From Centrapalus pauciflorus (Eukaryota > Streptophyta > Magnoliopsida > Asterales > Asteraceae): DNA of 64,000 nucleotides. The stretch is taken from the NCBI GenBank assembly GCA_020465985.1, contig JAANYP010004698.1, positions 1 through 64,000 on the forward strand, in the 5' to 3' direction. The translations under genes were made by a program, and so were the position numbers. Shown here one piece after another: positions 34,276 to 44,327 of this stretch. The notes beneath the pieces are model-generated. The model worked only from the letters and a program-made list of their open reading frames with translations, was not told the origin of the DNA and did not search any database. Every line of letters starts with the position of its first letter. The first letter of the stretch is position 1.

Positions 34276-35156
34276 TTACAGCAATGTAGGTTCGTCTTCG
34301 CTTAGATAGACGAGATGTGCTTCATGCTTCTTGTCTTTCTCTTTCCATTTTGAACACTCATATGCAAAATGACCAAATTCTCCACATTCATAACATCTCA
34401 TTTTGGTTTTGCTTCGTTCTTGATTCGTACCTCTTTCACGTTCTTTTCTCTCTTTATTGAAATTTCTTCCTCGACCTTTTCCATTGTGTTGAACTCTTGT
34501 ATTTGCCATTAGAAGGTTTCCTTGGTGATATTCTTGTGATTCATCTTGACTTTTGAGGCGTTCTTCAAAAGTTATTATTCTTCCGGTTGCTTCTTCAAAT
34601 GACATGCTATTAACATCCGAGTATTGTTCAATTGATGCTACGATCGGTAGAAACTTCTTTGGGACTCAGTTCAGTAGCTTTCTTACGAGTACTTTGTCTT
34701 TAATATTTGAACCAAGACTTTTGATCTTGCCTCTTATGCTTCCTAATCTTCCTGCAAAGTTGCTCACTGTCTCGTTATTCTTCATTTTTAAAGTCTCTAA
34801 TTCGCTCCTTAAAGTTTGTAGGCGTGCTTGTTGAACTCGGTTTTCTCCCATGTATCGTACTTTGATAGACTCCCATACTTCTTTCGCACTTGCATACTGT
34901 GAAACTTGCATTAAAATATCTTGTGGCAAAGTTGTTAGTATCATTGCTTTTGTTGTGTGCATCTTTCTTTCATCTATATCTTCTGTGGCTTCTAAAGTCT
35001 CCCAAAGATCATATGCCTTAAGTATTGTTTCCATTATGCCTTAAGTATTGTTTCCATTATGATTGCCCAGGTAGTATAATTTGTTTCATCTATTTTCGGG
35101 CATTGAAGTGTTACATTTTGCTCACGTATTTGTGTAGATGATTCTCCTCTTGCCAT
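34276..35156 (-). pseudogene. Copia-type gag (UBN2/gag domain plus zinc knuckle), disrupted
   Basis: Translation on the minus strand starts at ATG 35156. The gag domain carries YDLWETLE, MHTTKAMILTTLPQDILMQV and RLGSIRGKIKSLG, typical of Copia (UBN2-type) gag. A single TGA near 34665 separates it from the second part (34605-34276), which ends with an Arg/Lys-rich region and the CX2CX4HX4C knuckle CYECGEFGHFAYEC. A 23-bp tandem duplication near 35014-35060 shifts the frame close to the N-terminus. Apart from these two lesions the reading frame is long and well preserved, about 290 codons. Confidence 0.88.
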
Positions 35157-36910
35157 AGTTTTTGAATTTAAGATTTTAATGCTTACTTACTTACTTGTGA
35201 TCACTGAATGTGACCAACCTTACTTCTTACTTTCGTACTTCTGATCGTTTGATCAGTTTCTTACTTGATTTGAAACACTATGGTTTCTCTTACTGTGAAA
35301 CACGAAGGTTTCTAAAAATACTAAGATTTTCACGTACTTGCTTACTGGGAAAACTCTAGGGTTTCTGAAAACACGGTGGTTTTCTCTTACTTCTTACTGG
35401 GAAATGCTAGGTTTCTGAAAACACTGTGGTTTTCTCTTACTTCTTACTGGGAAACGCTAGGATTTCTTTGAAAAACTCTAAGGTCTTTCACTTACTTACT
35501 TACTGTGAAACTAGGTTGTTTTCTTACTTACTTAGAAACACTAAGGTTTCTTACAACACTAAGTTTCGGGTTTTAGACAAAACTGGCCGGTCACGGTTGT
35601 CTAACGTACTCGTACTGAACTTACTCCAAATATGGTGTTACACGGATTTTTGTAACTCCTTGGTTTCTTACTTACTTACTTCCTTACTTATTTATTACTA
35701 TTATTATTTTAAACAATTCAACAATTCTACGTTTTTTAACGAAAAATTGTAACAGACTAATATTAAATTTTTAATCTATTTTCTTAAATAAATTAAAAAT
35801 TTACTGTCTAAAATAATAATAATAATATATAATGACTATATATATATATTTAAAATTAAAAGAAAATGAAACCTGGTGGGCTCCTTTCTTTTAAAACTGC
35901 TGGGCTCACTTTTTCTATCTTCGGGCCTTATCTGCTATTGGGCTCCTTCTATCTATTTTGGGCTGGGCTGATAAGTATTTCAAATTGAGAATTCTGCTTT
36001 TCTTTCTATCAGTGTTACGCTCTTTTCAATTTTTGTCCCTTCTCTTTCTTGAACCGATGCGATGCTTATCCCCTTCTTTCTTGTGAAACGTTGTTCTGGT
36101 TCTCTGCTTTTGTGAACCGGTGCGACGCCTGCTACTTACTCTCTCTTTCTCCCTTGAATCGGTGCAATGGTTCCTAATCGCTGTAACCTTCTGAAATCGG
36201 TGTAATATTTCTTGAACCGATGCAACCCTTCTGTTGAATCTTTCAATCGGTGCAAATTGTCGCCTCTTACTTGATGGTGACGGTTTTGCGGTGGTTGTGC
36301 GGTGGCAATTGGTTTGGCGACGGTTGGTTGCGTTGGTTGGTTCGATTTCTGGGACCCTAAATGTTGCCTCTTACGATGGTGGCGTTCGGTGGTGGTTCTG
36401 GTGGTGGATGGCGATGGTATGTTGTGGCTTCTGTCCGTGGGTACACTCCTACGGTGGTGGTTTCTTCAAAATCAGGTTATATCTTTCTGATTTTGGCTTT
36501 ACTATCTATGCTATCCGATTTCTAGGGTTTACTTTCTGTTGGAATTGCGATGGGCTTACTGCTTACTTGATTGCTTCGGTTCTGTGTGGGATTTTTCTTA
36601 CTGTGCCTTTCTTAATTGCTGGTCTCGAATTTGACTTACTGTGATGACCCAAAATGATGACCGACTTACTAGTCTGATGAAATCTGCCTTACTGCTTTCT
36701 TCCAATTCTGTTCTAAAATTTGAAAACAGAATTCGTACTTGGTGAATTGATGTCGGTTTGGTGGTAGAACACTGTGTTCGGCCGCCCCGTATCAATTCCT
36801 TACTCTTACTGATGACGTTTCTGAGAAACAATCGTCACTGGTGAATTTCTAAGACTGTTGTGTACTCCTGTTCCTTACGGTATATGATGATTGATGTAGG
36901 ATCGAAAAAT
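35157..36910 (-). other. Long non-coding leader of the gag-only element, repeat-rich
   Basis: About 1.75 kb between primer site and gag start. From 35170 to 35700 it is built of variants of CTTACTGGGAAACGCTAGG-TTTCT. From 36040 to 36260 it repeats a TTGAACCGRTGCRA motif. Long plus-strand ORFs here (36234-36644) lack any family resemblance. Confidence 0.6.
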
Positions 36911-36929
36911 CCTTCGCTCTGATACCAAT

Positions 36930-37249
36930 TGTTGGGATTTCTTACTCTAAATACACAGGATTTACTTGCAAATATATGAACTTTATTAAACAATCTTTAG
37001 AAATCACACTTACAAATGATTACATCGGACCTATTTATAATAATCTAAAGGGTGCGTTGAATAGTTACAACCCTTCGTGGTACCCTTTCTGAAAAGTCAC
37101 AACCTTTATGAAAATGTGCAACCCTTCAAGTATTCCTAAATACTAAATAGGTCCTTCTACTTTCTATAATTTACATATACATACAACATACTTTCATACT
37201 TTACATAATTAACATACTAATATAACATATGATCGGGATTAATCCATCA
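36930..37249 (-). repeat. 5' LTR of the gag-only element
   Basis: 320 bp, adjacent to the primer binding site with a two-base spacer. Confidence 0.95.
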
Positions 37250-37254
37250 AAGAC

Positions 37255-37630
37255 TTTCCACTAGTCCTAGTAGTCTTTCTACTAGACCTTCCACTAGACG
37301 ATGCTTGCCTTCAGAGTTGGCTGGTGTGCACGATACGTTTCACGTGAGTCATCTCCGGAAGTGTCTGGCTACAGATGATCAGTATGTGCCCTTATCCGAG
37401 ATTACAGTCGATGATCAGCTGCGATATGTGGAGCAGCCCGAGGCCGTGACCGATCGAAAGATTAAGAAGCTGAGGAATAAAGAGATTGCCTTGGTACTTG
37501 TTCAGTGGAGACACCATAAAGGTACCAACGCTACTTGGGAGCCCGAGTTGGAAATGCGATCGAGATATCCTCACCTATTCCCGAATTCGAGTTAGATTCC
37601 GGGACGGAATCTCTTTAAGAGGGGAGGATT
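37255..37630 (+). pseudogene. 3' tail of a second Tekay element (integrase C-terminus/chromodomain)
   Basis: From about 37303 the sequence appears identical to 44000-44327 of the neighbouring full element: the last 97 codons of its polyprotein, with the chromodomain-like RNKEIALVLVQWRHH and ATWEPELEMRSRYPHLF, the stop, and the polypurine tract. It runs directly into the LTR at 37631. The first 50 bp (TCCACTAGTCCTAGTAG type) are unrelated. The rest of this copy is missing. Confidence 0.9.
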
Positions 37631-39445
37631 TGTAACATCCGTTATTTCGACCTGGTACGTGGAATTATTTTAGTGGATAAATAATTTATTAATATTGGGT
37701 TGGTCCAATTATATCCCGTTTCGTGGATTGATACGTGTCGGGATTGGGCTTGCGTGTCATCGGGTTATAAATTTAATGAACGGATTATATTGTTGGGATC
37801 GTGGGATTAAATGGGTTAAATGGGCATAAATATTGAAAATGTGATATCGGGTTCGGGTTAATGGGTTCGGGACCGAGTGAGATAGAGACGTATATATGTG
37901 CTTAGCCTCTTTTCCCCCCCTTATCCATTTGTGTGAACCCTAAAAAGTGATGTGTGTGTATTTTGTGTGAGCTCCAGCAGAGAAAAGCCATAGCCAAGCT
38001 CCAAATTGTGTGTGGAATCTGAGAATTTGCTTTGCTTCATCAGCTTCTTCTCCATCTTTGTGTGTTTTGAGCTCAAGCAAGGTAAGGGATTTCAAATTAG
38101 TGGCTTTAATTTGAGTTGTGTGTTATGAGAATGGTTCAAATCAGTTTCTGAATCCTAAGGGTTGTTATGTACTGATTATATGTGTTTAATTGAGGTAGAA
38201 ATCGAATTGAAAGGAGTTTAATACTCCTGGCAGCCATGAAAATCGCAGGTCAGGATGCAGGGGTTTCGCGGGGTCGCGGCGCGACCACCAGAGTCCCCGC
38301 GGCGCGACCAAAGGCCTGCTGGGAAAATCCGAGTTTAACTTTGTAAATTGAGTTTGGGTCGAATTGTGTCGGGTTTTCTTCGGGGTTGCTCGGGCTGTGT
38401 TTTATTGGGGTTGGGGTCTTGTTTGGGATTGCCTTGAGTCGGGTTTGAGTCGAGTTTCGGGTATTAATCGAGTTTCGGTTTCGTGGGACTATCGGATTTG
38501 AATTGAGTCCAAATTGTTGTAATCATGTGATATGTGTTAATTGGGAATTGCGATTGATTGTTGGGCTATCCGTGTGATTACAGGGACTAGTGGATCTCGA
38601 GCAGGGTTCGAACAAGGAGGCCAAACTTCGGGGAACCAATCAGGTGAGTACTCGAGACGTTTTCTAAAACGCGCGCCATCCTTTACGTTATAGTTGAATA
38701 GCTATATTGTGCGTGTTATACCTATGTGAGACAGGGACGTGAACCTCAGGTATGCTCTATTCCTTATATGTGTTATGTATGAGATGCGAGATCGGTTCAG
38801 GGGTCCGTGATGAGTTCCATACGGACGATAAGTCGCGAAGGGGAATCGCGCGGGTTGACTGTCCCTTACAGTCCTTGGGGCGTATATATACGGCAGGGCC
38901 TGTAGCCGGGTAGCTTCCGTGCTACAGGGTATTACCGACCATTGCTGTGTGCGATGTGTCCAGCGGGGAGGGGTCCCCACAGGGCTGTGTCCGATCTCAT
39001 ACTTGTGCTTTATACCTGAGATGTGTGTTGGGTTATCGGGACAGGGACAGGGGCAGGGATTGTGTGTTATGTGCTTATGTGCAGTGTCAACCCTCGCGTG
39101 CTCACGGGCTTTATAGCTCACGTTATCGAGTCTAACGTGTTCAGGGAATCAAAAAGGATCTCAGCCGCAGCCGAGATAGAGTCAAGGTTGAATTGAAGAT
39201 CCGTAGTAGTTTCATACGTTGTATAGAACTTGTATAATGGTTGTTTTGGGGTCGATGTATCCAGTGACCGGGGTTTGTATGCTTTGTCAACCTGGGATTT
39301 GAATGTATTAACTTTGTGTTTAAAGTTTTTTAATTAACCGTAATCTGCATTATCCTATGACACGTGTGTTATGGATCCGTTGCGTTATTGCCACCTACGA
39401 TATTGTATTGACGTGGCATTTCCGGGATCGGGGAGGGGTGTTACA
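37631..39445 (+). repeat. Tekay 5' LTR
   Basis: It starts TGTAACATCC and ends GTGTTACA. A TATATATG box is at 37891-37898 with CT-rich sequence after it, a plausible promoter and start region. GC-rich repeats GCGGCGCGACCA occur twice near 38276-38315. ORFs inside it on either strand are not genes. Confidence 0.95.
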
Positions 39446-39448
39446 GCA

Positions 39449-39460
39449 TGGTATCAGAGC
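39449..39460 (+). other. Primer binding site, initiator Met-tRNA
   Basis: TGGTATCAGAGC, three bases after the LTR end; complementary to the 3' end of plant initiator Met-tRNA. Confidence 0.95.
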
Positions 39461-39627
39461 TTGTGGTTTGAAGCTTGAGTATCATTAGTGGATGCTTAAC
39501 TTAGACCTTGTTCCGGTCCATGGGGGACCATTTTGCGATTATATAGCGGATTAACCGACCTGGCCTAGTGTATAATACTGGGTGATTTATCCTTTGTGCT
39601 TAATCGTTTTGCTTTGTGCAGATTATC

Positions 39628-42600
39628 ATGGCAGATCAGGGAGAGGGTTCGGGCGCGGGTAAGCCGCCCAGTGATGAGTATATCCGGAAATCAGAGCTGT
39701 TAGACGTTCTTACCGAGTTTTATAGGAAGCAGAAAGAGCAAGAACGTGAGCAGGGTCAGAGTTTGGGACCGGTTGTTCAGCATGCCGAGACTGAATCTAG
39801 GGGTGGTGCATCGTCATCTTCTCAGAGGGGTGGATCGTTTAAGGATTTCATGACAGGGGCTCCGCCGCAGTTTCGGGGTGACGGTGAGCCGGGGGCGGCC
39901 ATCGCATGGGAGCGAGAGATTGAGGGCGCGTTCCGAGTGGCCCATGTGGATCCTAGAGATATGGTTGGGTACGCCGCATATCAGTTACGGGGCGGTGCTT
40001 TACAGTGGTGGAAATCGATTGAGTCGTCGATGACTGAGTCTGCCGCCTATGCTATGACCTGGGAGCAGTTCAGGGCTATGTTTGAGCTCCAGTATGTTCC
40101 GAGGGACGAGAGACGGGAAATGGAGCGCCGATTCCTTCATTTGCAGCAGGGTAATATGACGGTCCAGCAGTATGTCGACCGATTTAATGAGTACTCACAG
40201 TTCGCGCCTCAGCATGTCGACACTGAGAGCCGTAAGGCGGATGTTTTTATTGATGGGCTTCGGTCTGATATCCGGGAGTTTGTAGGGCTACACGATACCC
40301 CGACCTTCGCTAGAGCTCTTGAGATGGCCCGCATGAGGGAGCGGGAGATCATTAAGCAGAGGGAGCAGCCCTCTTCTCAGAGGCAGCGGACTGGAACTTC
40401 TGATCAGCCGACCAGTGTGTGGAGATCCTCCGGGGACGCCCCTAGTGATCAGCGTCCGGATCAGTGGCAGTTTTCAGGTCAGGGTTCTGGGCAGCCTTCA
40501 GGGCAAGGGTCGGGACAGCGTCGGGATAGGGACCGGGGTCGAGATCGTCGATCGAGACGTCAGGGTCAGGGCCAGAGTCAGGGGTCGGGGGCGCAGAGCC
40601 AGAGTAGTGTGGGACAGGGGTCCCAGGCGTCCGGTAGCCGTGTTGAGAGTTCTTATGGTGATCGGGAGTGCCCGAAATGTCACCGGCGCCATTCCGGACA
40701 GTGTTTATCGGAGCAGCCACGTTGTTTCCGGTGCGGCCAGCGGGGCCACGCCGCTTCAGTTTGTACGGTGCCTGAGCCGTTATGTTTCAGATGTGGGAGA
40801 CCAGGGCATCGAGTCAGGGATTGTCCAGAGCCGGGGTCGGCAGTACAGGGTGCAAGTTCGAGTGGGGCCAGGGCCGAGCCGTCGTCGTCCAGCCGCCGTG
40901 AATCAGTTCCGAGAGGCCGCGGGCGTGTGTTTCAGGCGACAGCAGAGGAGGCACGGGATGCTACAGACGTTGTTTCGGGTACGTACATCCTTAACGGACT
41001 TCGAGCTCGTGTGTTATTTGATTCCGGGGCAGATCGCTCCTATGTGTCTGTTATATTTTGTGCGTATTTTAGTGTGTCTCCTTCTTCTTTATCTGTTCCG
41101 TTAATTGTCGAGAGGGTTGATGGGAGTTCAATGCTAGTGAGTCGTGTTTATCGGGGCTGTGTGTTAGAGATAGATTCCCATCAGTTTGCGATCGATTTGC
41201 TGCCGATTGAGATCAGTAGCTTCGATGTGATAGTGGGTATGGACTGGTTGACTGCCAGACGGGCTGATATTCTGTGTGCCAAGAAGATCATCTGTATACC
41301 CATTTCTGACAGTGAGAGTGTGATTGTGTATGGGGAACGCCGTAAGGGAGATATCGGGATTGTATCTATGGCCAGGGCTCAGAGATACGTCTCTAAAGGG
41401 TGCGAGACCTTCCTAGCTTATGTAGTTGACGCGAGGAAGGAAAAGAAGACCTTAGAGGATATTCCGGTGATTCGTGAGTTCCCTGAGGTATTCCCAGAGG
41501 AGTTGCCTGGGTTACCGCCAGATCGCCAAGTAGAATTCCGGATCGATCTTGTTCCCGGGGCGGTGCCGATTGCTAAGACGCCTTATAGGCTGGCACCGAC
41601 AGAGATGCGAGAGCTGATGTCTCAGTTGCAGGAGCTTCTGGATCGTGGATTTATCCGTCCTAGTTCGTCGCCGTGGGGTGCGCCAGTGCTTTTCGTGAAA
41701 AAGAAGGACGGTAGTATGCGGATGTGTATCGACTATCGGGAGTTGAACAAAGTGACCGTGAAGAATCGTTATCCGCTTCCACGCATTGATGACCTGTTCG
41801 ATCAGCTCCAGGGCTCGAGCTATTTCTCCAAGATCGACTTGCGATCGGGTTATCATCAGTTGAGGGTCAGGGATGAAGATGTGCCGAAGACCGCGTTTCG
41901 GACTCGTTATGGGCATTACGAGTTCCTTGTGATGCCTTTCGGTTTGACTAACGCACCCGCCGCTTTCATGGATTTGATGAACCGGGTGTGTAGAACTATG
42001 TTGGATAGATTCGTGATCGTGTTCATTGACGACATCCTTATCTACTCGCGGAGTGCCGAGGACCACGAGCAGCACCTCCGAGAGGTTTTATCTGTGCTGC
42101 GCAGGGAGAGACTGTACGCGAAATTCTCCAAATGTGAATTTTGGCTTCGGGAAGTGCAGTTTTTGGGTCACGTGGTCAGTGCCGAGGGTATAAAAGTGGA
42201 TCCAGCTAAGATTGAGGCAGTGATGAGTTGGGAGCCTCCGAGATCAGTGCCTGAGATTCGTAGTTTTCTGGGTCTCGCCGGGTATTATAGACGCTTCATC
42301 CAGGATTTCTCGAGGATTGCCTTGCCGTTGACGAGATTGACACGGCAGTCCGTTCCGTTTGAGTGGTCCGAGAATCAGGAGCGTGCGTTCAGAGAATTGA
42401 AGACCCGGTTATGTCAGGCTCCAGTGTTAGCCTTGCCGGAGGGTACCGATGATTTTGTGGTATATTGTGATGCTTCGGGGTCAGGGTTGGGCTGTGTCCT
42501 GATGCAGCGAGGGAAAGTGATCGCTTATGCCTCGCGCCAGCTGAAGACTTACGAGGAGAACCATACCGTGCACGATTTAGAGTTGGACGCCATTGTGTTT

Positions 42601-44292
42601 GCGTTGAAGATTTGGCGTCATTATCTGTATGGGTCTCGGTTCGTTGTGTATACCGATCATAAGAGTCTTCAATACCTGTTTAGCCAGAAAGATCTGAATA
42701 TGCGACAGCGCCGTAGCCTTGAGTTGCTTAAGGACTACGATTGCGAGATTCAGTACCACCCGGGCCGGGCTAATGTGGTAGCTGACGCGCTGAGCCGTAG
42801 GGCATGCGGCCAGACTATGATTTCCAGGGCTTCGAGGCTTGAAATTACTTCGACATTGATCGACAGTCTGAGAATAGCGCAGCAGGAGGGCCTGCGAGGT
42901 GATAATGTGAAGCGTGAACGATTGATCGGGCAGCTTGAGTCATTGATCAGGGACGATCGTGGGTTGCTTGTGTTCCGTGATAGGGTTTGGGTCCCAAGGG
43001 TTGGGAATTTGCGGCAGTTGATTCTTGATGAGTCACATCAGTCGAGGCTATCTGTGCATCCGGGGAGTACTAAGATGTATCATGATCTCCGTGACTTCTA
43101 CTGGTGGCCGGGAATGAAAAGGGATGTGGGCCGGTATGTCGAGCAATGCATGACGTGTCTCAGGGTCAAAGCCGAGCATCAGAAGCCGCACGGGCATCTA
43201 CAGCCGTTGGAAATCCCCGAGTGGAAGTGGTATCATATTACGATGGATTTCATTGTAAGACTTCCACGCACGGTCCGCGGGAGCGACATGATCTGGGTTA
43301 TAGTGGATCGACTAACGAAGAGTGCGCACTTCTTAGCCGTTCGGGGTACTATCACCATGAATCAGTTAGCGAAGCTGTACATCAACGAGGTGGTATCGCG
43401 GCATGGGATTCCGATGTCGATTACTTCGGACAGGGATACGCGGTTTACGTCTCGTTTCTGGCAGAGTTTCCAGCGGGAATTGGGCACCAGAGTTCAGCTA
43501 AGCACGGCTTATAGACCGCAGACTGACGGGCAGACCGAGCGCACCAATCAGACCCTCGAGGATATGTTGCGGGCGTGTGCTATCGACTTCAGCGGCAATT
43601 GGGACGTGCATTTACCATTGGTCGAGTTCGCGTATAATAACAGCTATCACGCCACGATAAAAATGGCCCCGTTTGAGGCACTATATGGGCGTAAGTGCCT
43701 GACCCCAGTGTGTTGGGGCGAGGTCGGTGAGCGACCTATTAGCGGGCCGGAGTTACTCCAGGAGACCAGTGACAAGGTGGCTATAATTCGGGAGCATATG
43801 AGGGTCGCCCAGAGCCGTCAAAAGAGCTATGCCGATCGCCGTCTGAAAGAGTTAGAATTTAGTGTTGGGGACCGTGTCTTACTTAAAGTGTCACCGTGGA
43901 AAGGGGTTATTCGATTCAGACATCGTGGGAAGCTGAGTCCGCGGTATATTGGGCCGTTCGAGGTCGTTGAGAGAGTCCGGGATCAGGCCTATCAACTGCG
44001 ATTGCCTTCAGAGTTGGCTGGTGTGCACGATACGTTTCACGTGAGTCATCTCCGGAAGTGTCTGGCTACAGATGATCAGTATGTGCCCTTATCCGAGATT
44101 ACAGTCGATGATCAGCTGCGATATGTGGAGCAGCCCGAGGCCGTGACCGATCGAAAGATTAAGAAGCTGAGGAATAAAGAGATTGCCTTGGTACTTGTTC
44201 AGTGGAGACACCATAAAGGTACCAACGCTACTTGGGAGCCCGAGTTGGAAATGCGATCGAGATATCCTCACCTATTCCCGAATTCGAGTTAG
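39628..44292 (+). CDS. Tekay gag-pol polyprotein
   Basis: One frame of 1558 codons from the first ATG (39616); the start MADQGEGSG at 39628 is likelier and gives 1554. Residue numbers below count from 39616. The gag domain spans ~70-230 (WWKSIE, YVDRFNEYSQFAP). Two CX2CX4HX4C knuckles are near 370 and 390. The aspartic protease DSGAD is near 465. RT runs ~620-900 with the catalytic FIDDILIYS near 803. RNase H has YCDASGSGLG near 950 and TDHKSLQYL near 1013. The integrase HHCC finger is near 1150-1190. The DDE core shows the first Asp in MDF near 1211, the second in SDRDTRF near 1271, and Glu in NQTLEDML near 1310. A C-terminal chromodomain-like segment is at ~1505-1550. No stop, frameshift or missing catalytic residue is visible, so it could be functional. 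Confidence 0.97.
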   Translation: MADQGEGSGAGKPPSDEYIRKSELLDVLTEFYRKQKEQEREQGQSLGPVVQHAETESRGGASSSSQRGGSFKDFMTGAPPQFRGDGEPGAAIAWEREIEGAFRVAHVDPRDMVGYAAYQLRGGALQWWKSIESSMTESAAYAMTWEQFRAMFELQYVPRDERREMERRFLHLQQGNMTVQQYVDRFNEYSQFAPQHVDTESRKADVFIDGLRSDIREFVGLHDTPTFARALEMARMREREIIKQREQPSSQRQRTGTSDQPTSVWRSSGDAPSDQRPDQWQFSGQGSGQPSGQGSGQRRDRDRGRDRRSRRQGQGQSQGSGAQSQSSVGQGSQASGSRVESSYGDRECPKCHRRHSGQCLSEQPRCFRCGQRGHAASVCTVPEPLCFRCGRPGHRVRDCPEPGSAVQGASSSGARAEPSSSSRRESVPRGRGRVFQATAEEARDATDVVSGTYILNGLRARVLFDSGADRSYVSVIFCAYFSVSPSSLSVPLIVERVDGSSMLVSRVYRGCVLEIDSHQFAIDLLPIEISSFDVIVGMDWLTARRADILCAKKIICIPISDSESVIVYGERRKGDIGIVSMARAQRYVSKGCETFLAYVVDARKEKKTLEDIPVIREFPEVFPEELPGLPPDRQVEFRIDLVPGAVPIAKTPYRLAPTEMRELMSQLQELLDRGFIRPSSSPWGAPVLFVKKKDGSMRMCIDYRELNKVTVKNRYPLPRIDDLFDQLQGSSYFSKIDLRSGYHQLRVRDEDVPKTAFRTRYGHYEFLVMPFGLTNAPAAFMDLMNRVCRTMLDRFVIVFIDDILIYSRSAEDHEQHLREVLSVLRRERLYAKFSKCEFWLREVQFLGHVVSAEGIKVDPAKIEAVMSWEPPRSVPEIRSFLGLAGYYRRFIQDFSRIALPLTRLTRQSVPFEWSENQERAFRELKTRLCQAPVLALPEGTDDFVVYCDASGSGLGCVLMQRGKVIAYASRQLKTYEENHTVHDLELDAIVFALKIWRHYLYGSRFVVYTDHKSLQYLFSQKDLNMRQRRSLELLKDYDCEIQYHPGRANVVADALSRRACGQTMISRASRLEITSTLIDSLRIAQQEGLRGDNVKRERLIGQLESLIRDDRGLLVFRDRVWVPRVGNLRQLILDESHQSRLSVHPGSTKMYHDLRDFYWWPGMKRDVGRYVEQCMTCLRVKAEHQKPHGHLQPLEIPEWKWYHITMDFIVRLPRTVRGSDMIWVIVDRLTKSAHFLAVRGTITMNQLAKLYINEVVSRHGIPMSITSDRDTRFTSRFWQSFQRELGTRVQLSTAYRPQTDGQTERTNQTLEDMLRACAIDFSGNWDVHLPLVEFAYNNSYHATIKMAPFEALYGRKCLTPVCWGEVGERPISGPELLQETSDKVAIIREHMRVAQSRQKSYADRRLKELEFSVGDRVLLKVSPWKGVIRFRHRGKLSPRYIGPFEVVERVRDQAYQLRLPSELAGVHDTFHVSHLRKCLATDDQYVPLSEITVDDQLRYVEQPEAVTDRKIKKLRNKEIALVLVQWRHHKGTNATWEPELEMRSRYPHLFPNSS

Positions 44293-44313
44293 ATTCCGGG
44301 ACGGAATCTCTTT

Positions 44314-44327
44314 AAGAGGGGAGGATT
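44314..44327 (+). other. Polypurine tract
   Basis: AAGAGGGGAGGATT immediately before the 3' LTR, the plus-strand primer; an identical copy precedes the left LTR at 37617-37630. Confidence 0.9.

Larger units (their letters stand above)
33927..37249 (-). mobile_element. Gag-only Copia-like LTR retrotransposon (TR-GAG type), 3323 bp
   Basis: Two 320-bp LTRs (33927-34246 and 36930-37249) begin TGTTGGGATT and end CCATCA, and are flanked by a perfect aagac duplication (33922-33926 and 37250-37254). The primer site, on the minus strand next to the right LTR, is TGGTATCAGAGCGAAGG (36911-36927). A purine tract AAGGGGGTGAA lies next to the left LTR. The only coding region is gag; no protease, integrase, reverse transcriptase or RNase H is found. 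Non-autonomous LTR elements with gag alone are known in plants as TR-GAG elements and depend on another element's pol. Confidence 0.92.

Noticed and set aside
36234..36644. 136-codon Trp/Val-rich ORF
   Set aside because: It lies in the repeat-rich leader of the gag-only element, has unusual composition and no recognisable domain.
38702..39135. ORFs on both strands within the Tekay LTR, repeated at 45399-45832
   Set aside because: Present only because the LTR is duplicated; no family resemblance and located in non-coding LTR sequence.
40415..41104. 229-codon Arg-rich ORF
   Set aside because: Shadow frame of the Tekay gag and protease region.
41512..42075. 187-codon minus-strand ORF
   Set aside because: Antisense shadow of the reverse transcriptase domain.
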